NCBI GenBank assembly: GCA_964494475.1
Contig: CAZBRS010000101.1
Coordinates: 1 to 11,689, forward strand
From: CAZBRS01 sp964494475
GTDB taxonomy: Bacteria; Myxococcota_A; UBA9042; CAZBRS01
Direction: 5' to 3'
Length of the DNA stretch: 11,689 bases
Within the stretch, counting starts at the first letter, position 1. Each line of letters opens with the position of its first letter. Positions 4,862-11,689 of the stretch are shown piece by piece. The translations under genes were made by a program, and so were the position numbers. The notes under the pieces are model-generated. The model ran no database searches. It saw only the letters and a list, made by a program, of their open reading frames with translations, and was not told where the DNA came from.

Positions 4862-7534
4862 CTACGGCGGCGTCACCAGGCCGCGCAGCTCGCTCTTCGC
4901 GCAAGGGCTACCGGTCGTTCTTTGGATGCACTCCAGCCACACGTTCACGATGGTCCCCGAGTCGCTGACGGCCGGCGGTGCCGCCTCGACGACCCCCAGG
5001 TCAGCGGTGTCCGCGATCAGCGTCCCGCCATCGGCGCCCGCCCAGGTGCCATTGGCACCCGTGTGAACCGCGTTGCGGAGCTCCGACAGATAGTAAAGAT
5101 CCGTGGTGATCGGCCCGAACGACGCCACCGCGCGGGCGCTCGCGTTGGTGGCCAGCCCCATCGACCTGGCCAACTGAGCCGGGGCGCTCAGGCGAAGCGG
5201 CGTTTCCCAGGCGCCCGCCCCCAAGGCCCGGCGGGTCCAGACCTCCTGGGTGAGGGCGACCTGGTCGACCACGGTGTACGTCACGAACGACAGGCCGCCC
5301 TGGGCCGCCGAGGCCATCGCCAGCCGCGGCCAACCCACCACGGTGGACACGCCACCCTCGGCGACCGTCACCAGATTGGACCAGGTGCTGCCGTCGAAGC
5401 GGCGGCTCACCAGCGGCTGATAGACAATTTTTCCGGTGGCCCAGACCACCAGCGAATTGCCGGCGTCATCCACGGCCACGGCCGGCCGGACGCCGGAGAG
5501 GCCGAAGGGCGTCAGCGCCGAAAAGCCCGTGCTCCACGCATGACGCGCTACGATCAGTCCGTCGAGCCCATTTTTATTTATCCACGCCAGCGTGGCTCGC
5601 CCCAGGCCGTCCATGGCCAGGTCCGACAGCGTGAACGGATCGACGTCGGCCGCCACCTGCACCGGCGTCGACCACGAGTCGGCTTCGTACGTGCTGGCGA
5701 CCAGGGTCACGGGGCCGGTGTCGGGGCCGGCGAACCACACCGCCAGGCCCTTGCCGCTGGCGTCGATGGCGAGACGGTAGGTGTTGCCGAAACCGAGCAC
5801 CCCCGGGGCGGCCGCGTCGAGGCGCACGGCGGCGCTCCACTGCGACCCGTCGAAGCGTGCGGCGAACAGCTCGCCGTATTTGTTCCACAACGCCAGGGCG
5901 GTGCCGTCGACGCTGGGAGCGAGCTTGATGAAAGCGAAGCCGTAGCCCGCGCTGCCGATGCCAAGCGCCGTGGGCGCAGTCCAGGCGCCCCCAACGTAGC
6001 GCGAGGCGTTGATGCGATCGTCGCCGTCGTACGGTTCCGCATACAGAACCATGGGTGCACCCGCGACGAACGCCACCACGGGCTCCCCCGCCACGATCGC
6101 ATCGCTGATCAACGCCGAGGGTTCCACGGGCGATACGGACCCGCACGTCACCGCCACGTCGGTGACGTTCGCCGCTGCCGTGCCGCTGCCGTGCAGCACC
6201 GTGCAGGCCTGATCGGAGGGCTGGGCCAAAACGCTCACGGCGTAGGGCGCGCCGGCCGCGACGGCCGTGGCGAAGGTGAAGGCGCCATCGCCCGACACGC
6301 CCAGGTCGTCGCCGCCGTTGTTCTGCAGAACGAGGCCGGCACCGGTCAACCCGCTGACGGTGCCGCCAACGGTGTACGTCGCGCCGGGGTCCGGGATCTT
6401 CGAGACGAAGGTGAGCACCTCGCCCCCCGTTCGTACCTCGCGGAACGGGCGATTGCACGAGAACGAAACCCCGAACGCGTGGGTGCCCTGGTGGCCGTTG
6501 GTGCCCAGGGTCAGGTTGTCCAGGTGCGTGAAGGCGACGGCCAGCGTGGTGCTGCCCGTTCCCCGTACATAGGTGCCAAAGCCCGGCGCGCCGGGGACGA
6601 CGGAGTACGTGGTGGGGGTCAGCGTGACGGGCTGGTCGTAGAGCGTCTTCACGCGATTCGGCGTCGAAAGAGGCGCGGCCGGGTCCCAGCGCACCAGCTT
6701 GAGGCGCGCGTTCTGGCAATCCGGAGCCGCAGCGTAGCGCATGGTCAACTGCACCGTCGTGGCCTGATGGACGACCCACGAAACCGGGTTGTCCGCAACG
6801 GGGCTGAAGTACGTCGGGAGCAGGTTCGGGATCGCGGTGAGGGCCGTTGCGGGCGTGGCGCTGGCCGAGGCCGAGCCGCGGGGATACGCGCACGGGTACG
6901 GGTCGGGGGTGCTGGCGGAGTAGGGGGAACGGTTAACGGGCTGGCAGTTGCCCCCGAACGTTCCCCACGAGAAGCCGTTGCGCTGCCACTCCGCGAAGCC
7001 ACCGCCCACCGTCGCTCCGCCCTCCTGCCAATCCTCGCCGGGGCTGGCCAGGAAGACCGTGGAGCCGGTCGCGCCCTCGGGCACGGGCAGGCGGAGGGTG
7101 ACGGGCGCGTCGAAGACCAGGCCGTGGGGTAGAAATTCGTAGATCGGGCCTGCCAGGTTGTCCTCGGGCAACGCGGGTGCACCCAGGGAACTGCGGGTGA
7201 TGGTGAGGGTGGTCGGCTCGGCCAGCGCGCCGGGAGGCACCACGACCTGCACGCCGTCGGGCCCACTGACCGTGCCGCCTTCGGGGCCGATGACCAAGGC
7301 CGTGGACGGGGCGTCCGGCTCGTCTCCGTCGGCGTCAGCCACCTCGGCGACCTCGGACAGGTCGCCACCCTCGGGGGCATCGACGCTGTCATTCCACGTG
7401 TCGGTGGAGTCGTGCGTGTCGCCAGCGCCGGCCGGTTCATTGCCAGCGCTACAGGCGGAAAGCCCCATCGAAAAGACAAAGCAGACCCTCAGCCAGGGCG
7501 CGGCCGGCAGGATCATCCAGGAGCCTCGAAGCAT
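4862..7534 (-). CDS. Gene A: lipoprotein with ZU5-like domain and C-terminal beta-propeller
   Basis: 890 residues, ATG at 7534, GGAGG (7540-7544) 5 nt upstream. The signal peptide carries a textbook lipobox LSAC (cysteine 28). A Thr/Asp/Glu-rich linker (about 29-77) precedes a ZU5-like domain at about 80-190 (VIGPEGGTV, VVPPGALAEP, FLPHGLVFDAPVTLRLPV). Residues about 195-380 form a conserved, unrecognised beta-rich region. Residues about 387-464 are the widespread GGTVSGLTGAGLVLQNNGG repeat domain. Residues about 475-890 hold about eight repeats of roughly 50 residues built as 'xLAxDxxGxAxAxW ... ARxDGxxWSxPxxL', the pattern of a seven- or eight-bladed beta-propeller; no sialidase catalytic residues are evident. 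It is the middle gene of a three-gene operon, 57 bp after gene B and 57 bp before gene C. Likely a surface ligand-binding protein; ligand unknown. Confidence 0.85.
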   Translation of the reverse strand: MLRGSWMILPAAPWLRVCFVFSMGLSACSAGNEPAGAGDTHDSTDTWNDSVDAPEGGDLSEVAEVADADGDEPDAPSTALVIGPEGGTVSGPDGVQVVVPPGALAEPTTLTITRSSLGAPALPEDNLAGPIYEFLPHGLVFDAPVTLRLPVPEGATGSTVFLASPGEDWQEGGATVGGGFAEWQRNGFSWGTFGGNCQPVNRSPYSASTPDPYPCAYPRGSASASATPATALTAIPNLLPTYFSPVADNPVSWVVHQATTVQLTMRYAAAPDCQNARLKLVRWDPAAPLSTPNRVKTLYDQPVTLTPTTYSVVPGAPGFGTYVRGTGSTTLAVAFTHLDNLTLGTNGHQGTHAFGVSFSCNRPFREVRTGGEVLTFVSKIPDPGATYTVGGTVSGLTGAGLVLQNNGGDDLGVSGDGAFTFATAVAAGAPYAVSVLAQPSDQACTVLHGSGTAAANVTDVAVTCGSVSPVEPSALISDAIVAGEPVVAFVAGAPMVLYAEPYDGDDRINASRYVGGAWTAPTALGIGSAGYGFAFIKLAPSVDGTALALWNKYGELFAARFDGSQWSAAVRLDAAAPGVLGFGNTYRLAIDASGKGLAVWFAGPDTGPVTLVASTYEADSWSTPVQVAADVDPFTLSDLAMDGLGRATLAWINKNGLDGLIVARHAWSTGFSALTPFGLSGVRPAVAVDDAGNSLVVWATGKIVYQPLVSRRFDGSTWSNLVTVAEGGVSTVVGWPRLAMASAAQGGLSFVTYTVVDQVALTQEVWTRRALGAGAWETPLRLSAPAQLARSMGLATNASARAVASFGPITTDLYYLSELRNAVHTGANGTWAGADGGTLIADTADLGVVEAAPPAVSDSGTIVNVWLECIQRTTGSPCAKSELRGLVTPP
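5054..5325 (-). repeat. 272-bp tract identical to 7784-8055 (gene A copy)
   Basis: I compared the two stretches base by base and found no difference across 272 bp, bounded by mismatches at 5053 and 5326. It encodes residues about 737-827 of gene A, the last propeller blades. Complete identity including synonymous sites, flanked by clearly diverged DNA, points to recent gene conversion or unequal exchange. Confidence 0.9.
6378..6558 (-). repeat. 181-bp tract identical to 9114-9294 (gene A copy)
   Basis: No mismatch was found over 181 bp; the flanking bases 6377 and 6559 differ between copies. It encodes residues about 326-386, just before the GGTVSGLTG domain. The offset is 2736 bp here and 2730 bp in the C-terminal tract, because gene B has a net two extra codons in between. 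Confidence 0.9.
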
Positions 7535-7557
7535 GTCGTCCTCCAGATCGATGAGAG
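7491..7557 (-). repeat. Shared leader/signal-peptide DNA, copy at gene A
   Basis: This is the partner of 4761-4827. It covers the GGAGG ribosome binding site, CATCGATC in the leader, and the codons for MLRGSWMILPAAPWL. The two leaders share the CTCTCATCGATC motif upstream of the Shine-Dalgarno; the gene B leader (ATCGCTCGGGAGG) is a more distant relative. Confidence 0.8.
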
Positions 7558-7591
7558 GTGATCGAGGCGTTCCCGCGATCCCGGTCGATGC

Positions 7592-10270
7592 TCACGGGGG
7601 CGTCACCAGGCCGCGCAGCTCGCTCTTCGCGCAAGGGCTGCCGGTCGTTCTTTGGATACACTCCAGCCACACGTTCACGATGGTCCCCGAGTCGCTGATG
7701 GCGGGCGGTGCCGTTTCGATGATCCCCAACTCAGCGCTGCTCGCGACCAGCGTCCCGCCATCGGCACCCGTCCAGGCGCCATCGGCACCCGTGTGAACCG
7801 CGTTGCGGAGCTCCGACAGATAGTAAAGATCCGTGGTGATCGGCCCGAACGACGCCACCGCGCGGGCGCTCGCGTTGGTGGCCAGCCCCATCGACCTGGC
7901 CAACTGAGCCGGGGCGCTCAGGCGAAGCGGCGTTTCCCAGGCGCCCGCCCCCAAGGCCCGGCGGGTCCAGACCTCCTGGGTGAGGGCGACCTGGTCGACC
8001 ACGGTGTACGTCACGAACGACAGGCCGCCCTGGGCCGCCGAGGCCATCGCCAGCCCCGCCAAACCCGCCACGTTGGGCGCGCTCTCATCGGCGAACGTCA
8101 TCATGGCGGACCAGGCGCTGCCGTCGAAGCGGCGGCTCACCAGCGGGAAACCGGCGAGGTCCGTGGTGGACCAGAAGACCATCGAATTGCCGGCGTCATC
8201 CACGGCCACGACCGGCGGGTAGTTCGTACCGCCGAAGAACGTAGGCGCGGAAAAGCCCGTGCTCCACGCATGACGCGCGACGACCATTCCGTAGGGCGAC
8301 AGGTCCCTCCACGCCAGCGTGGCGCGTCCCTGGCTGTCCATGGCCAGATCCGACAGCGTGAATGGCTCGACGTCGGGCGCCACCTGCACCGGCGCCGACC
8401 AGGCACCGGCTTCGTACGTGCTGGCGACCAGCGTGACGGGGCCCTGGAGGGCGCCGGAATGCCACACCGCCAGGCCCTTGCCATAGGCGTCGACGGCCAA
8501 CCGGTAGTCGTCGCCGCCGCCAGCCTCGACCTGAGGCGCGGCCGTGTCCACACGCACAGCCGCGCTCCACTGCACGCCATCGAAGCGCGCGGCGAACAAC
8601 TCACCGTAGTCGTGCCAGAGAGCGAGGGCCGACCCGTCGGCGCTGGGAGCGAGCTTGATGAAATCGAAGCCATAGGCGGCGCTGCCGCTGCCGAGTTCGA
8701 CGGGCGTGGTCCAGGCGCCTTCGAGGTACCGCGAGGCGCTGATGTGCTCGCCGACGCTGTTCGTGACCCCTTCCTTGTAAAGGACCATGGGCGCGCCGCC
8801 GACGAACGCCACCACGGGCGCCCCCTCCACGACGGCGTCGCTGATCAGGTCCGAGGGTTCCACGGGCGATACCGAACCGCACGTTACCGCCACGTCGGTG
8901 ACGTTCGCCTGCGCGGTGCCATTGCCGTGCAGCACCGTGCAGGCCTGATCGGAGGGCTGGCTTTGCACGCTCACGGCGTAGGTCGCGCCGGCTGCGATCG
9001 CAGCGCTGAAGGTGAAGGGCCCGTCGCCCGGCACCTCCAGATCGTCGCCGCCGTTGTTCTGCAGCACCAGGCCCGTGCCGGTCAAGCCGGTGACGGCACC
9101 ACCAACCGTGTAGGTCGCGCCGGGGTCCGGGATCTTCGAGACGAAGGTGAGCACCTCGCCCCCCGTTCGTACCTCGCGGAACGGGCGATTGCACGAGAAC
9201 GAAACCCCGAACGCGTGGGTGCCCTGGTGGCCGTTGGTGCCCAGGGTCAGGTTGTCCAGGTGCGTGAAGGCGACGGCCAGCGTGGTGCTGCCCGATCCCC
9301 GCACATAGGTGCCGAGGCCGGGCGCGCCAGGGACGACGGAGTACGTGGTGGGAGTCAGCACGACGGGCTGGTCATAGAGCGTCGTCACCCGGTCGGGAGT
9401 CGAAAGGGGCGCGGCCGGATCCCAGCGCAGCAGCTTGAGTCGTGGGTTCTGGCAATCGGGGGCGGCGGCGTAGCGCAGGGTCAACTGCACCGTCGTGGCC
9501 TGGTTCACGACCCACGAAACCGGGTTGTCGGCGACCGGGCTGAAGTACGTCGGGATCGGGTTCGGAACCGGGGTCAGGGCCGTGGCGGGCGACGCGCTGG
9601 CAGAGGCCGAGCCGCGGGGGTAGGCGCACGGATAGGGGTCGGGGTTGCTGGCCGAGTAGGGCGAGCGGTTGACGGGCTGGCAGTTGCCCCCGAACGTCCC
9701 CCACGAGAAGCTGTTGCGCTGCCACTCGGCGAAGCCGTCGCCCGCCGTCGCGTCGCCCTCTTGCCAGTCCTCGCCGGGGCCGGCCACGAAGACCGTGGAG
9801 CCGGTCGCGCCGTCCGGAACGGGCAGGCGGAGGGTGACGGGCGCGTCGAAGACCAGGCCGTGGGGCAGGAATTCGTAGATCGGGCCGGGCACGTTGTCCG
9901 CGGGCAGGGCAGGAGCACCCAGGGAGCTTCGGGTGATGGAGAGGGAGGTCGGCTGGCCCAGCGCGCCGGCAGGCACCACGATCTGCACGCCGTCGGGCCC
10001 GGTCACCGTACCGCCTTCCGGGCCGACGATCACGGCTGTGGACGGGGCGTCCGGCTCGCTTCCCTCGTTGTCAGCCACCTCGACGATCTCGGGCAGGTCG
10101 CCACCCTCGGGGGCCTCGACGCTGTCGGTCCACGTGTCGGTGGCGTCGCGGGTGTCGCCCGCGCCAGCCGCTTGATTGCCATCGCCGCAGGCGGACAGCC
10201 CTGCCGAAGCGATGAAACAGGCCGTCAGCCAGGCCGCGGCCGACAGGCGGAGCCAGGTTCCTCGACGCAT
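7592..10270 (-). CDS. Gene B: lipoprotein with ZU5-like domain and C-terminal beta-propeller, paralogue of A
   Basis: 892 residues from ATG 10270; the longer frame from 10408 is rejected because GGGAGG (10276-10281) sits 5 nt before 10270 and MRRGTWLRLSAAAWLTAC begins the signal peptide, with lipobox LSAC at cysteine 28. Domain order is the same as in gene A: acidic linker, ZU5-like domain (VGPEGGTVTGPDGVQIVVPA), conserved middle region, 'GGAVTGLTGTGLVLQNNGG' domain, then an eight-repeat propeller. Net two residues longer than A: plus two near YKEGVTNSV, plus one near QVEAGGGDD, minus one near WRDLSPYG. The differences concentrate in propeller loops, while framework strands and two long DNA tracts are unchanged. 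First gene of the leftward operon, with a candidate promoter about 110 bp upstream. No catalytic motif seen; predicted surface-anchored binding protein. Confidence 0.85.
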   Translation of the reverse strand: MRRGTWLRLSAAAWLTACFIASAGLSACGDGNQAAGAGDTRDATDTWTDSVEAPEGGDLPEIVEVADNEGSEPDAPSTAVIVGPEGGTVTGPDGVQIVVPAGALGQPTSLSITRSSLGAPALPADNVPGPIYEFLPHGLVFDAPVTLRLPVPDGATGSTVFVAGPGEDWQEGDATAGDGFAEWQRNSFSWGTFGGNCQPVNRSPYSASNPDPYPCAYPRGSASASASPATALTPVPNPIPTYFSPVADNPVSWVVNQATTVQLTLRYAAAPDCQNPRLKLLRWDPAAPLSTPDRVTTLYDQPVVLTPTTYSVVPGAPGLGTYVRGSGSTTLAVAFTHLDNLTLGTNGHQGTHAFGVSFSCNRPFREVRTGGEVLTFVSKIPDPGATYTVGGAVTGLTGTGLVLQNNGGDDLEVPGDGPFTFSAAIAAGATYAVSVQSQPSDQACTVLHGNGTAQANVTDVAVTCGSVSPVEPSDLISDAVVEGAPVVAFVGGAPMVLYKEGVTNSVGEHISASRYLEGAWTTPVELGSGSAAYGFDFIKLAPSADGSALALWHDYGELFAARFDGVQWSAAVRVDTAAPQVEAGGGDDYRLAVDAYGKGLAVWHSGALQGPVTLVASTYEAGAWSAPVQVAPDVEPFTLSDLAMDSQGRATLAWRDLSPYGMVVARHAWSTGFSAPTFFGGTNYPPVVAVDDAGNSMVFWSTTDLAGFPLVSRRFDGSAWSAMMTFADESAPNVAGLAGLAMASAAQGGLSFVTYTVVDQVALTQEVWTRRALGAGAWETPLRLSAPAQLARSMGLATNASARAVASFGPITTDLYYLSELRNAVHTGADGAWTGADGGTLVASSAELGIIETAPPAISDSGTIVNVWLECIQRTTGSPCAKSELRGLVTPP
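7784..8055 (-). repeat. 272-bp tract identical to 5054-5325 (gene B copy)
   Basis: This is the gene B partner of the C-terminal identical tract. On the left of 7784 the two genes stay similar but with scattered mismatches down to the stop codon; on the right of 8055 they diverge abruptly within the variable propeller section. Confidence 0.9.
9114..9294 (-). repeat. 181-bp tract identical to 6378-6558 (gene B copy)
   Basis: Partner of the central identical tract. It encodes the segment containing THAFGVSFSCNRPFREVRTG in both proteins. Confidence 0.9.
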
Positions 10271-10380
10271 GCCGTCCTCCCGAGCGATGGAACACGATGC
10301 TCTTGACCCGGATGGTCTGCCGGATGGCGGCGCGGGGAAACGGTCCCTTCGCGCCCTAGGATTCCTCGTGGGCGAGGTAT

Positions 10381-10408
10381 AGGGTAGGGGCGTCCCGCGC
10401 CCCGTCAA
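10381..10408 (-). promoter_or_regulatory. Candidate promoter of the B-A-C operon with palindrome in the spacer
   Basis: On the minus strand TTGACG (10408-10403) is followed after 16 bp by TACCCT (10386-10381). TTGACG differs from the consensus -35 hexamer by one base. The spacer contains GGGGCG-N5-CGCCCC (10387-10403), an inverted repeat that could be an operator or simply GC-rich structure. A start near 10374 would give a 5' leader of about 100 nt before ATG 10270. Confidence 0.5.
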
Positions 10409-10448
10409 CGCAGAAGGTGCACCTCCCGTCGATGAGGCCGCCCCGGCT

Positions 10449-10502
10449 TCACTGAGGCTTGCGGGCCACCTTGATCTGCAGCCGGCCGTCGACCGGGGCC
10501 TC
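10449..10502 (-). pseudogene. Possible 3' tail of an interrupted leftward gene
   Basis: On the minus strand, reading leftward to TGA (10451-10449), a frame gives EAPVDGRLQIKVARKPQ, which looks like an ordinary protein C-terminus. It stops making sense to the right of about 10503, exactly where the rightward HAF-repeat frame begins to show homology. It may be a remnant of a gene cut at this junction. It is short, so the call is weak. Confidence 0.25.
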
Positions 10503-11120
10503 GGATGGACAAGCGGAGGCGCGGCCCATGCAATTCAATGGAAGAACCCCGGCCCCACCGAGGATTTTGGGTCGTCCGTGGCAGGAAACAGCTCCCGCGC
10601 CACCGCGACCAATTTCGATGGCAGCGTCGTTGTCGGTTGGCAGGATGGTAACAACGGCAGGCAGGGCGCGATTTGGAGCAAAGGCACCCAGTTTTTGATA
10701 ACCGATGGTGACTCAGCCGCCGCGGGCGAAGCTTCCGACATCAGCGCGGACGGCAATTGGGTGGTGGGTCAGGGTTCGGCCGGCGAGCCTTGGCGCTACA
10801 ATCGCTCGACTGACACTTATGAACGACTAGGGGTTCTCAACCCGAGCGCCTCCTTCCCCTCCCGCGGCGCGACGGGCGTTTCCGACGACGGTAAAGTGAT
10901 TGTTGGGTTTGAACGAGACTTCGACAACCCGTTCGGCGGGCAGTTCGGAACCATCTGGATCGAAGGCAAAGAGATAGCAGACCTGACGGAGTGGGCGGTG
11001 GAAATGGGTGTTCCCGTTCCAGAAGGCGTGTCCCTCACCATTCCCCTGGCCATCTCCGCAGATGGAAAGACCATTTCCGGCATCAACAGCCTCTTCGAGG
11101 GGTTTGTCATTTCTCTTTAA
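10503..11120 (+). pseudogene. HAF-type extracellular repeat protein, 5'-truncated
   Basis: The frame is open from 10383 to TAA 11120, but recognisable protein starts only at 10503 with GWTSGGAAHAIQW. Repeats of the type 'A.xISADGxxVVG...AIW' follow: NFDGSVVVGWQDG, DISADGNWVVGQG, GVSDDGKVIVGFE and AISADGKTISGIN. This is the signature of HAF-family extracellular repeats, found in secreted or autotransporter-like proteins. The last unit, with ADLTEWAVEMG, resembles the usual C-terminal end. No signal peptide or start with a ribosome binding site exists; GTG 10578 lies inside a repeat, so translation from it is unlikely to make a natural protein. GC content is lower than in the lipoprotein genes. 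I read it as a gene fragment joined to foreign sequence near 10503. Confidence 0.6.
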
Positions 11121-11163
11121 CAAGGATACGGAACCAGAGACGCCATTTCGAAACCCACACCGC

Positions 11164-11312
11164 TGGAGGACTAGGTGACGGGCGATAACCAGTCTCCACT
11201 TTTTCGAGCGCAGAGACTGCGGCGTGGAAGTCATTGGGAATGCACGTGAAAAGTGGGGTGAATTGCCAAGTTCGCGGGTTGCTGTGACCTGCGCGGGGGG
11301 ATGGGGGCAGAA
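11164..11312 (+). repeat. Dispersed direct repeat, copy 2 (149 bp)
   Basis: Gap-free partner of 2369-2517, same orientation, offset 8795 bp. In this copy CCACTTTT (11197-11204) and AAAAGTGG (11249-11256) are inverted relative to each other, a feature weakened in copy 1. It begins 43 bp after the stop of the HAF fragment. Confidence 0.75.
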
Positions 11313-11404
11313 AGGCCGCGCCGGCTCGAAGACAGACGGTCGGCGTCCTTGTTGCCCCTGTAACGCTCGTGTACACTCTGGCCAAACGCTTTTAGGAAAC
11401 GCGG
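11313..11404. other. Intergenic tail after repeat copy 2
   Basis: It contains GTGTACAC (11369-11376), an 8-bp palindrome, and CTTTTAGGAAACG, but no convincing terminator or promoter. I see no gene in it. Confidence 0.4.
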
Positions 11405-11689
11405 CTACGACCGGCCATCGCCCGAGCCCGCCGCAGGCGCGGTGAGTTCGCCCACCAGGGCGACCGCGTCGGCCAGCGAGTGGCAGTGCACGCCCGGGGC
11501 GCCAGCAGGCCCTACCAGGATGGGCCCCCGGAAGCCGAGTTTCTTCACCGCCATGCCCAGCTCGATCTTGGTGGTCACCACGCCGCCGGCGGTGGTCAGG
11601 CGTGCGAGCAGGATGTCGTCCTGCAGGACGAGCGGGATGGTGGTCGCGAGCTGGTAGGTCCCGGTACTCCCCTGGAAGTAGAGGTAGCG
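11405..11689 (-). CDS. Unknown protein, C-terminal part (cut by window edge)
   Basis: A minus-strand frame runs from the window edge (11689) to TAG (11407-11405), giving 94 residues without a start. It includes YLYFQGSTGTYQLATTIPLV, LQDDILLARLTTAGGVVTTK and KKLGFRGPILVGPAG, then a low-complexity Ala/Gly/Ser end. The alternating hydrophobic strands and Gly-rich turns look like a real globular alpha/beta domain, and codon use is typical of the window. I do not recognise the family. It has no start in the window, so an ATG-based gene search could miss it. Confidence 0.6.
   Translation of the reverse strand, partial: RYLYFQGSTGTYQLATTIPLVLQDDILLARLTTAGGVVTTKIELGMAVKKLGFRGPILVGPAGAPGVHCHSLADAVALVGELTAPAAGSGDGRS

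Noticed and set aside
4922..7132. 736-residue open frame opposite gene A
   Set aside because: Same mirror effect. The minus-strand gene has a signal peptide, lipobox, ribosome binding site and known domains; this frame has none.
4862..7534. Sialidase or other glycoside hydrolase activity for the propeller genes
   Set aside because: The DGxxW repeats recall Asp-boxes, but no arginine triad or other catalytic arrangement is apparent; the pattern fits a generic binding propeller.
7652..10306. 884-residue open frame on the plus strand opposite gene B
   Set aside because: It is a GC-rich antisense mirror: Arg/Gly/Ala/His-rich, no domain or signal, and the same artefact appears opposite gene A, where the duplicated DNA forces it.
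11352..11377. TTGCCC / TACACT promoter pair on the plus strand
   Set aside because: The spacer is only 14 bp and no rightward gene follows within the window.
1..11689. CRISPR array, rRNA, or toxin-antitoxin pair
   Set aside because: I saw no regularly spaced short repeats, no rRNA-like stretch, and no small paired genes of that kind.

Overview
High-GC bacterial DNA with strong codon bias and many long mirror-image open frames. Five of the eight protein-coding features with a recognisable start or end are predicted secreted lipoproteins, four of them with a ZU5-like beta domain (IGPEGG...IPxGAL...). This style of lipoprotein is common in Myxococcota and related former Deltaproteobacteria, so a myxobacterium-like host is my inference. 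No ribosomal or other marker gene is present to confirm it.

Left edge (1-620): the C-terminal end of a large serine recombinase overlaps by 8 bp a small helix-turn-helix protein, a pairing typical of recombinase cassettes. Then comes a cysteine-rich lipoprotein gene (716-1957, +) with a plausible promoter at 652-680. A 411-bp gene-poor stretch (1958-2368) holds a strong palindrome and a hairpin. It is followed by copy 1 of a 149-bp dispersed repeat (2369-2517).

Centre (2670-10270): a ZU5-like lipoprotein with a cysteine-rich tail reads rightward (2670-3431). It converges with a three-gene leftward operon transcribed from about 10.38 kb: gene B (10270-7592), gene A (7534-4862) and gene C (4804-3446), with exactly 57 bp between genes in both junctions. 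A and B are tandem paralogues with signal peptide, ZU5-like domain, a conserved middle region, a 'GGTVSGLTG' repeat domain and a C-terminal beta-propeller. C shares their leader and signal-peptide DNA but continues into a different body (ZU5-like plus Ig-like). A and B are mosaics: tracts of 272 bp and 181 bp are identical at every base, while propeller loops between conserved strands are strongly diverged. That pattern fits gene conversion over a scaffold with variable surface loops.

Right edge (10449-11689): a 5'-truncated HAF-type extracellular repeat gene abuts, at about 10503, what looks like the tail of an opposing gene. It is followed by copy 2 of the 149-bp repeat (11164-11312), in the same orientation as copy 1, so the two copies bracket the lipoprotein cluster. 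The window ends inside a leftward gene of unknown function (11689-11405).

How the genes may work together: A, B and C probably form a co-expressed set of surface-anchored binding proteins built from shared export and ZU5 modules. I see no catalytic motif in them. The most noteworthy feature is this duplicated, mosaic propeller-lipoprotein pair, bracketed by a dispersed repeat and next to recombinase debris.
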